Source of the DNA: Pseudomonas sp. R5(2019)
GTDB taxonomy: Bacteria; Pseudomonadota; Gammaproteobacteria; Pseudomonadales; Pseudomonadaceae
Length of the DNA stretch: 58,251 bases
NCBI RefSeq assembly: GCF_009905435.1
Contig: NZ_JAAAMT010000038.1
Coordinates: forward strand, 1 to 58,251
Direction of reading: 5' to 3'
Shown: positions 35,905 through 44,100 of the stretch, piece by piece
Layout of the letters: every line of letters begins with the position of its first letter
How positions within the stretch are numbered: the stretch's first letter is position 1
Notes under the pieces: model-generated
What the model was told of the DNA's origin: nothing
What the model saw: only the letters and a program-made list of their open reading frames with translations
Databases searched by the model: none
Position numbers and translations under genes: made by a program

Positions 35905-36975
35905 TCACTGGTAAGTCAGCGTGAACTTCAAGGCGCCCTTGGCCCACCCCGCCTCGACGCTGTCAGCGATCTGGTAGAGGCGCGCCTTGAAGCCCAGCAC
36001 CGTTACGCCGTTGTTGATGTTCTGAATGGGCACGTCGTTGTCCAGTGCGACCGGTGTAACCCCGTCGGCTCGCAGCACCTGAATACCGACCCCAGTGGCG
36101 TCGGAATCAGTGGTCAGGGTAAATATCCCATCGGCGCGATTGCCGTGGGGCACAGAGCCGAGAATGCCTTCCAGGCGAATGTGCGCGACGGCAATGTCTT
36201 CAGCGGCATTGGTTTGGCAATCGCTGAGCGTGATCTTGAAATCGACAGCAGGCGTGGAGGAACCCTGGCCTGTGAAATCGCGGGTGTCGAATGTGCCCAA
36301 GCGTACCGGGTTGGCATCAACCGGGCTGCCCGTCACGCCGCACTGCGCCTGATTGATGGTGCCGTTCAGCCGCAGGGTGAAGCCACGGGGCAGGCCTGGA
36401 AGTTCCCCGACGACCAATTCATCATCGAGTGAGTGTGGACCGGGTCTCATAGGCCCCGTCTTGACCAGCGTTATCCGGTTCCACACACCGACAATTTCCA
36501 GGTGGCCGCCCCATTCAACGGTGGTTTGGGCGGTAAACGGAACGCGCGGTTCAGAGCTTTGCTCATCGATGGGTGCAAAGCCAATGGTTGTTTGACCGTT
36601 GAAGGGTCGCCAAAGCTGGACGATCGCGCCGACCCCCTGGATGCTGGTGGGCAGTATCTTGCTGTCACTGAAGGCGCCGCTTGCAAGACCACCACTGCTG
36701 AGGATCGGCCCGGTGGGTGACAGCGCACGAAACGTCATTGGAGTACCGAATGGCTTGTTGCAGTTGATTCTGCTGCCTTCAACGGCAGGGGTGGTGACTC
36801 TGCCAAACGTCCCCAGCTCGGCGCCAACTCGCGCATCACGGGCCACCCAGACGGTCCCCAGGTTACGGGTCGCGGTGAAGGATGAGCCAGTTGTATAGAC
36901 ACAGTCCGCCGCTGCAGTCTGGTGCAGGAGCGCCACTAGCAGCGTGGCCAGGCAAGGTCGCAAGGATGTTCTCAT
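35905..36975 (-). CDS. Two-domain fimbrial tip adhesin
   Basis: 356 aa with a signal peptide (cleavage near TAAA, residue ~23). The N-terminal ~190 residues are a likely receptor-binding (lectin) domain. The C-terminal ~155 residues are a pilin domain, starting near FTLRLNGTINQAQCGVTGSP and ending FTLTYQ, with the usual disulfide cysteine pair. It is the last gene of the chaperone-usher operon, as expected for a MrkD/FimH-like tip adhesin, 54 nt after the usher. Confidence 0.87.
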   Translation of the reverse strand: MRTSLRPCLATLLVALLHQTAAADCVYTTGSSFTATRNLGTVWVARDARVGAELGTFGRVTTPAVEGSRINCNKPFGTPMTFRALSPTGPILSSGGLASGAFSDSKILPTSIQGVGAIVQLWRPFNGQTTIGFAPIDEQSSEPRVPFTAQTTVEWGGHLEIVGVWNRITLVKTGPMRPGPHSLDDELVVGELPGLPRGFTLRLNGTINQAQCGVTGSPVDANPVRLGTFDTRDFTGQGSSTPAVDFKITLSDCQTNAAEDIAVAHIRLEGILGSVPHGNRADGIFTLTTDSDATGVGIQVLRADGVTPVALDNDVPIQNINNGVTVLGFKARLYQIADSVEAGWAKGALKFTLTYQ

Positions 36976-37029
36976 TCAAGGGTCCTGAGGGAAGAAGGGT
37001 GGGCGACAGGCGATACCTGCCATCCAGAG

Positions 37030-39543
37030 TCAAAGGCAGGTGACGGTCTGCAGGCGGTAACCCTGATCCTCATCCATTGCGGCCGGATCGATGGGCAGTT
37101 GGCATTGCTGGTCGCCCCAACGAACCGACAGTGTGTGTGGCGTGCCAGTGGTTGAAAGCATGACTTGGCCACCCTGGCCAATGACCCCCAATACGTGTCC
37201 CTGCGCATCAACCACCTGCGCGCCGAATGGCAGGGCCTGACCGCTCGCTGTGCGGGTGGTGAGTACCAGTCGATTGACCTTGCGCGCCGGGAACGTTGTC
37301 TTGACCACGGCGCCACGGCGGGGAATGACCTGCTGTGCACCGTTGTCGATTTCGACTTCCGGGCCCAGTTGGTCGGTCTCCAGTTGCACCAGATTGGAAC
37401 GGTAAGGCTGCAGATACGGCAACAGTGCATAGCCTCGGGCATTGGTTTTGGCGCCCGCCGCATTGGTGATGCCGACTCCGCTGATGTCTGGCACTTCGAT
37501 CAACGCACTGGTGTCACCCAGGTAAGGGCCCAGCTCCAGGCCGCCTGCATGCAGCAACAGAGCACCACTGGCATTGACGGACAGATTGCGATAGCCATTG
37601 CCTTGGGTATAACCGCTTGCGAAGTTACCGACGGGTGTCTGATATCCCAGAGAAACCGCTGCGGTTTGCTGCTGACGGGTATCGCGGCTGAGCGAGGTTT
37701 GATAGCTGAGCTGTTGTGAGTCTGCATTTCCGCTCAGGCTCGCGCGCTGGCTGTAGCCCTGGCGGTCGTGATGCACATCAAAGGTGGCACGCGCGGTGCG
37801 TGAGCCGAACTCCAGCGGCATTGAAATGCTCAGGCCGATCTGGCGGTCGTTGTCGCGTCGCTCAGTCAAGGATTGCGAGGCAAACAGGTTGTAGCTGACA
37901 CCTCGGTGGTGGGTACTGGCGTTGAGCTGAAACTGGCGGTGCAGCGTCGGGCTTTGCCAGTAATCCTGATGGGAGTAGGTCAGGCTCAGGGAGAGGTTGT
38001 CGAACAGACGCTGGTGGACAGACGCTTCAAGCCGGCTTCGGCGGCTTGCGAGGAAGCGGCTGTCGTGGCTGCGCTGGCGCACGGCCTCGTCGAAATCTCG
38101 ATAGCCTTCGGTGGAATAGCGATAACCGGCAAAGCGCAGGTTGGTATCGGTCTGGAAGGTCTTGCCATACTTGAGCGCATAGCTCGACCCGCTCACGCTG
38201 TCATGGGTGGCGGTGTCGAGGTCGCTCCGGGCCCAGGTCACATCCAGTGCCAGGGCGCCAATTTCCCCCAGATCGCGAGCGGCGCCCAGGGTGCTTGCGC
38301 GATAGTAATCGCTGGCCATCAGGCCCCCGTACAACGTCGAATTCCAGCCTATGCCCATGGCCAGTGTGCCTTGCCAGAGCAGCGGCTGGTCGAGTTCGGC
38401 GGCCGCATTGTAACGACCTGCCGCCGCGCTGTAACGCCAACTGCCTTCGCGCAACAGGTTGCCCAGTGAGGCATAGGGTTGGATAAAACGCCGGACTTGT
38501 CCGTCGGCTTCGGTCAACACCACTTCCAGTTCACCGCTGCCGCCCGCGGTGCTGAGATCGTCAATCACGTACGGGCCGGCACTGACGTAGGTCGAATAAA
38601 TCGGGTAGCCGTCGCGCAACACTTCGAGTTTGGAGCGGCTTTGGGCAACCCCGCGGATGATCGGGGCGTACCCCTGCTGCGAATCGGGCAGCATGCCCAG
38701 GTCCGAGCCGATCACCACCCCCTTGATCGGCACACTGCGCATGATCTCGCTGCCGGTGAAGGTTTCGCCCAGGGTCAGGTTGGCGTGGGTACCGGGCAGG
38801 TCGCGCTGAACGTAGGTATAGGCGCGCAACCATTCGCGCTGCCCGTCTTCATTGCGGCGCAGTGATTGACTGCTGCGCAGGCGCCAGGCACCCAGATTGA
38901 TGCCGCCATTGAGGTACAGGTCTTCGCTGCTGTTGCTGGCGCCATAACGGCTGCTGCCTTGCTGGGCCGAGAGTTGATAATTGACGAACGCGGCGTTGAT
39001 GCCGTAATCCCATTGTTCGGGGTCGATATAGCCGAGTGCTTCTCGACTGACGGCAATTTGCGGAATGGAGATTGCCAGGTGCAGGCGGGCGGCATCGAAG
39101 TCAAAGCGCGCCCCTGGAATCAGCTTGCCCAGGTCGATGCACGGCATTTCCAGCAACAGTGGATCGCCCACTGAACTCAGGCGCACCCCCAGGGTCGCGA
39201 GCAATTGCGCTGACAGGCAGGGCCCCAGGACGCCCTGTTCATTGCTGGCAAAGTAGAGCGTGCGCGGGGAGCTCGGTGTGCCATTGACCGAGAGATCGAC
39301 GCGGTACTCACCCTCGGCCAGGCTCTGGCCCGTGCCAAGCGCGGTCAACGCATGGCTGGCCGCATCGCTGGGCTGATTAGCGTCCTGGTGCAGGAAGCCG
39401 CTTTGAAACGTCACGGTCGATTGTGCCTGCGCCGCTGGCAGGTCGACGAGATTGGCAGCGCTGCCAATCGCCAGGCACTGAAGCAGGGGGCGGGCAGACC
39501 AGGGGCGGCGACGTGGAGGCAGAGGCGAGTAGGGCGAAGTCAT
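37030..39543 (-). CDS. Fimbrial outer-membrane usher
   Basis: 837 aa, PapC/FimD family. A signal peptide is followed by the N-terminal chaperone-binding domain, a 24-strand barrel region with plug (about 150-660), and C-terminal domains ending in QGYRLQTVTCL. The ATG at 39543 was chosen; the in-frame start at 39564 is a TTG too close to the chaperone stop. It translocates and assembles the fimbrial subunits. It lies 23 nt after the chaperone gene. Confidence 0.94.
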   Translation of the reverse strand: MTSPYSPLPPRRRPWSARPLLQCLAIGSAANLVDLPAAQAQSTVTFQSGFLHQDANQPSDAASHALTALGTGQSLAEGEYRVDLSVNGTPSSPRTLYFASNEQGVLGPCLSAQLLATLGVRLSSVGDPLLLEMPCIDLGKLIPGARFDFDAARLHLAISIPQIAVSREALGYIDPEQWDYGINAAFVNYQLSAQQGSSRYGASNSSEDLYLNGGINLGAWRLRSSQSLRRNEDGQREWLRAYTYVQRDLPGTHANLTLGETFTGSEIMRSVPIKGVVIGSDLGMLPDSQQGYAPIIRGVAQSRSKLEVLRDGYPIYSTYVSAGPYVIDDLSTAGGSGELEVVLTEADGQVRRFIQPYASLGNLLREGSWRYSAAAGRYNAAAELDQPLLWQGTLAMGIGWNSTLYGGLMASDYYRASTLGAARDLGEIGALALDVTWARSDLDTATHDSVSGSSYALKYGKTFQTDTNLRFAGYRYSTEGYRDFDEAVRQRSHDSRFLASRRSRLEASVHQRLFDNLSLSLTYSHQDYWQSPTLHRQFQLNASTHHRGVSYNLFASQSLTERRDNDRQIGLSISMPLEFGSRTARATFDVHHDRQGYSQRASLSGNADSQQLSYQTSLSRDTRQQQTAAVSLGYQTPVGNFASGYTQGNGYRNLSVNASGALLLHAGGLELGPYLGDTSALIEVPDISGVGITNAAGAKTNARGYALLPYLQPYRSNLVQLETDQLGPEVEIDNGAQQVIPRRGAVVKTTFPARKVNRLVLTTRTASGQALPFGAQVVDAQGHVLGVIGQGGQVMLSTTGTPHTLSVRWGDQQCQLPIDPAAMDEDQGYRLQTVTCL

Positions 39544-39566
39544 GGTGTCAAAGGTTCCGGACAACG

Positions 39567-40319
39567 TCAGGGAGCGGCTTGCACTGAGGCGTGAAGTGGC
39601 GTGGTGGTGCCGCCGAAGTCATTGATGGTCGAGAACGTCACCTGCAGCCCGGGCGTGTGCTTGACGCCGTCGAATGTCACACGCTGGTGAGTGAACGGCT
39701 CGAGCATGGGCGCCTGTTGCAGCTTGTGGGTGCGGCCGTTGTCGCTGACCTCCAGGCGGCTGAAGGTGTAATGGAAGGGCGTGGGATTGTGCACCTGCAG
39801 GTGCAGCACGCCGTCTTGCTCATGGGCGGTCCATTGCAGCTCGCCCAGGCGCGCGCTTGGGTGACCTTGCACTTGAGTCGGCCGATAGAAGAACTTGATC
39901 CGAGTGCGCAAGGCGATGTTCAAGACGTTGTCCGCCTGGCCATTGGCTTCGGGAATTTCCTGCACATTGAAAAAAAACAGTGACTCGCGATCGGTCGGCA
40001 ACGCATTGGGCAGCCCGTTGATCTGCACCTGTTGATCCTTGCCCGGATCAAGCCGGAACAACGGAGGGGACGGGATGAAAGGCACGGCGGTGCTGGTGTC
40101 ATCGGCACTCGTGTTGACCCAGGTTTGCACAGCGAACGGGCGGTCGCTGGGGTTGTTGACGACAATCGAAGCACTGCGTTTGTCGGCGTCGAACACGATA
40201 CGGGTGGCACTCAGGGTCAGCGCGGCTTGGGCGGGGAGTGCGCTGATCAGCAGGGGCAGGCAAAAGCAGGCGGCAAGCAGCGGCCGCCGGCGGTCTCTTC
40301 GCGAGATCAGGCCGGGCAT
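39567..40319 (-). CDS. Periplasmic fimbrial chaperone
   Basis: 250 aa, PapD/FimC family, with a signal peptide ending in ALPAQA. The N-terminal Ig domain has the G1-type strand pattern (ALTLSATRIVFDADKRSASI, then NNPSDRPFAVQTWV). DRESLFFFNVQEIP is the diagnostic family segment. It carries fimbrial subunits to the usher. The ATG at 40319 has AAGGAC upstream. Confidence 0.94.
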   Translation of the reverse strand: MPGLISRRDRRRPLLAACFCLPLLISALPAQAALTLSATRIVFDADKRSASIVVNNPSDRPFAVQTWVNTSADDTSTAVPFIPSPPLFRLDPGKDQQVQINGLPNALPTDRESLFFFNVQEIPEANGQADNVLNIALRTRIKFFYRPTQVQGHPSARLGELQWTAHEQDGVLHLQVHNPTPFHYTFSRLEVSDNGRTHKLQQAPMLEPFTHQRVTFDGVKHTPGLQVTFSTINDFGGTTTPLHASVQAAP

Positions 40320-40410
40320 GGCAAAAGTCCTTAAGGGTAAATTCAGCGGATACACAAGGCAGCGAACCGCTCCCAGACAGCCAGGGAAAACTGGCCGGGA
40401 GCGGGGGGCG

Positions 40411-40965
40411 TTATTTGATTGCGACGACGAAGCCGACGTCTGCAGAGGCAATACCGGCCGTCACCGTCTGCGCGGTGGAACGGTAATAGGCATTGAAGCG
40501 CAGGTCAGTCTCGCCGCCGGTCACCAGATCATATTCAGCGGACTCCACGCCAGGCTTGAGCGCCGCCCTGTTGTTGTCACGCAACGAGATCGCGACGCCT
40601 GTAGCGACGTCCAGGCCAGAGTTGATCGCGAAGTAGTCACCGCTAGTGTCCGCGATGCCGCTGAAGGTCACAGTTGCCGTGCTGCCTGTGGGGATCGTGC
40701 AGGAAGAACCGGAACCAGCCTTGACGCGCAGGATGAAGGCCTTGCCATTGTATTCCTGACCGATTCCGGTGAACTGGCTTGCGTTGACGGTGCCCATTTT
40801 GACCAGGCTGCCAACCGTGCCATCAGTCGGGTTGACGATTTCAATCGCGCAGGTGCCGCTGGTAATGCGGCCTTCGAAGTTAATGGTGCCGGTGTTGGCG
40901 AAAGCCGAAGTGCCGGCCAGGCTGGCAGCCAGGCCGAGGGAAAGAGCGAGAAGCGATTTTTTCAC
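40411..40965 (-). CDS. Major fimbrial subunit (type 1 pilin)
   Basis: 184 aa. The start is a GTG at 40965 (VKKSLLALSLG, with AAGGAC 9 nt upstream); an upstream ATG at 41007 would disturb the signal peptide. The signal peptide is cleaved near SAFA/NTG. The mature pilin has the N-terminal donor strand, GRITSGTCAIEIV (first disulfide Cys), a second Cys in SSCTIPTG, and a C-terminal beta-zipper (NAYYRSTAQTVTAGIASADV). First gene of the leftward subunit-chaperone-usher-adhesin operon. Confidence 0.93.
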   Translation of the reverse strand: MKKSLLALSLGLAASLAGTSAFANTGTINFEGRITSGTCAIEIVNPTDGTVGSLVKMGTVNASQFTGIGQEYNGKAFILRVKAGSGSSCTIPTGSTATVTFSGIADTSGDYFAINSGLDVATGVAISLRDNNRAALKPGVESAEYDLVTGGETDLRFNAYYRSTAQTVTAGIASADVGFVVAIK

Positions 40966-41196
40966 GACGCAAAGTCCTTGTTTGCAAGCGCCACACAGGT
41001 GTTGCACGCGAGACGGGTGGCGGGGGTGCGGTGGGTTAGGGGAGTGGAGCGGTGTCTCGGTGGGGCGGGAGTTTAGGGAGGGGGTGGGGCGTGGGGATAT
41101 GAGAGAACTCTCAAAAACGAGGGTATGGCAGGAGCGGGGGCTCCTGCCGATCTAGAGGCTATTGGGATGTGCAGTCAGCACGTTCTGCTCAGTGGA

Positions 41197-44100
41197 TTAA
41201 CGTTTTCTTACATCTGCCCCCCACATTCGGCCGAGGGCTCCGGTGGTGGTGATAACGTTCGATGGCCCGCGCACCACCCAATTCCCATCCTGCTTAGTTG
41301 AGGTCGAAAACTGAGAAGGAGTAGAAACCCCGCCCGCTGCAGGAGCTGTCGCAGATGTCGCAGATGTCGAGGCCAAGGCTGGAGGCGGAGTAGTTGTTAC
41401 GGCTGGTGTAATCGGAGTCGGTCGTGTTGATAATGGTTGAGGAAGATGCATCTTTATTCTCGGAATTCTCGGAATTCTCGGAATTCTCGGAATTCTCGGA
41501 ATTCTCGGAATTTCTAATTTCTTGGCGGCAAACTGCCAGCTGTCCCCGCGTGGAGCTGAGATCCCTGCCAGCTCGTCATGCCACCCCCCAGTCAATCTTG
41601 TGCTGGCACGTGTCAACGATGATATAGCCCCCGCTCCCAACTGAAGTGCCAGAGCTCCGTAGCCAGCAATTTGTGAAGCCGTCAAAAGGGTGTTGTTTCC
41701 CGTAAACATCCCAGTAGTCGACCCAATAGTGGATGCGGCCTGTAACCCTGCTCCTACAATGGCTGTGGCGGCCTTGGTAGCGGCCACCGTTCCTGCCATC
41801 GCCCCCAATACCGCCGTCGCGGCACCAAAGGTTGCGACTGCAGTGAAAATGACACCCACGGCAATGCCGAGCCACCCCATAAAGCCGATACCGCCGCCGA
41901 GATTGTTGATCGGCTCGTTCTCCCAGGGCGCGGCAATCCGTCCGCCCGTCACCGAATGCCCACTGGGGTCACGCCAGTAAATCGGGTTGGCTTCGAAGGC
42001 CACATACGGGTTGATGCCGCCTTCTGCGAACGGCGCCAGGTTGTCCCGGCTGTGAAAGCGCATCAAGGTCGGGTTGTAGGCTCGGTAGCCCGCCCCCAGC
42101 AGGTACCAGTCACTGACCCAGTCCAGCAGTTCGCCATGAAAGCCCAGCAGGCTCTTGAACCCCGCGTCCGCCGCGCGCTCACCATAGGCGCCATAGGTCG
42201 CGGTTCGCACCGCCCCCTGTTGGCTCTCGGCGCGAATGCTGTGGTCTGCCGCTGGTATGAGCATCAGGGTGTGTGCATCGGTACCGGTTCGCTGTTGGCC
42301 CACAGGCATCTCACCGTCGTGCAGGAAATGCACGTGCGAGTCCTCCTGGGCACTCATGCTCAAGGTATTGCCCTCATAGAAACGCCACGACTTCGGTTCA
42401 GTGCCATGATCGACGCTGGTCAGTTTGTTGTGGCCGTCATAGCCGAAGGTCGCGAGCGGCTGGTCGCTGGCACTGTTGATGCCGACCAGGCGGCTCTGGC
42501 TGTCGTACGTGAGCTTGAGCCCGCGTTCGTCATTGAGTTGGTTGCCATTGTCGTCATAGGTAAAGGTCGGGGCGCCACTCGCGCGCTCGGGTGTGTAGAC
42601 GATACCGATTAGCTGGCACGGGTTATTCTGGGCGTAACTGAACCGCGCACGCTCCGTCTTGCGCGGATCGCTATCGTCGACGTCAGCAAACACGTGGACC
42701 GTGCGCGTCAGGTTGTTCAGTGCATCGTAGTTGTAAACGACCTCCTGGACAGGTCTGCCCTGATTGCTCTGCGGGAGCGTGCGACCGCTGCACAGATGAG
42801 AGACCAGTCGACCGTTCTTGTCATACGCGAACTCTTCTGCCAGCTCAGTGACAGCGCCCACGCTGAGTTCACGCTTTTTCAGCAGGCCGTCCGGTTGCCA
42901 TTCCTGGGTCAAGGTCCTGGCAGGTTGGCTATCCACCTGTTGCCGACGCGAGGTCTCCCGACCCAATGCATCATATTCATACTCGCAGACCAGAGTGCTG
43001 TCAGCGCTCTGGTCTGTCGTGGTGGTGCTTTGCAGCTGCCCGAGGCCATCGTAGGCAAAGCGCACGCTCAGATTGCCTTGACTGAGGGTGCACACTCGCC
43101 CGCTCGAGTCGTACTGGTGCCGGGTGACCATGTTGTCGGGGGCCGTGCGCGAGAGAGGGCGGTCCATGACCGAGAAGCGGTGCCGGGTTGTCCAGACGCG
43201 GTTCTGAACGTCGGTGAAGGTTTCCTTATTCAGTTGGTGAGATTCGTTGTACGTGTAATCGTATTGGCCAAGGTCGTTTTCGGCACGGGTAACATCGGCG
43301 CTGCTGGAGTCATATTCAAAGGTGGCGAGCCCTTCATCGCTCTCGCAGCTCAGGGGCTGTGCGGTCAGGCGCGGTTCATGGGTGAAATGGAGTCGATCCC
43401 CTTTGGCGGTTTCATGGATGCTGGGTAGCGGTTCGCTGCCCTTGTATTCGAATTGCTCCTTGTAGGTGCCTACGATGACCGATGTCCTTCGCCCCAGGCT
43501 GTCAAATGTTTGGCTGCCAAGGTTGATCCACTTGGATTGGTTCCACACCTTGAGCTCTGCAACAAGCTCCTCGATGCTGTGATCCGCGTATCGACGTTGA
43601 ACCTTGTCGCCGGTGGGCAGGGTGATTTCAACACGGCGCCCGAAGTCGTCATACGCATAGGAAGTGGTTTTACTCGACAGACCGCTACCGATGCTTTCGG
43701 TATGGGTGCGACCCAACCCGTCGTAGGTGAAATGCTGCTCGGCAAGAACGCTGCCATCGTCGCTGAATTGTTGGATGCTCTGCGCTTCGCCGAATGGGTT
43801 CAGGTGTGTTTCGGTCACCGCGGTCTTCAACCCGTCAATGCCGCTGCCTTGTTGCCAGGCGCGAATGATAGGGCCCTGGTGGTCACGGGTGCCAATCGGG
43901 TCTCGTTCCTCGAACACCATCACTGCGTCCGGGCCAAGGCTTTGCGAGCGCTCACCCCAGTCGTTGTAACGGTAGGTCGTTTCCAGCACCAGCGGTAGCT
44001 CATCGATATAGTCGTAGTTTTTTTCACTGATCAACTGACCGATGGCATCGTATCGGGCGGTGTAAGTCTCGCGCATCGGAGTCGGGTTACCTTCGAACAC

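Noticed and set aside
40966..41196. Invertible promoter switch for the fimbrial operon
   Set aside because: No long flanking inverted repeats or recombinase gene; only a 5-bp hairpin (GAGAG/CTCTC near 41101).
41456..41509. Tandem repeat considered as CRISPR
   Set aside because: 9-bp units without spacers, in a reading frame; a VNTR, not an array.
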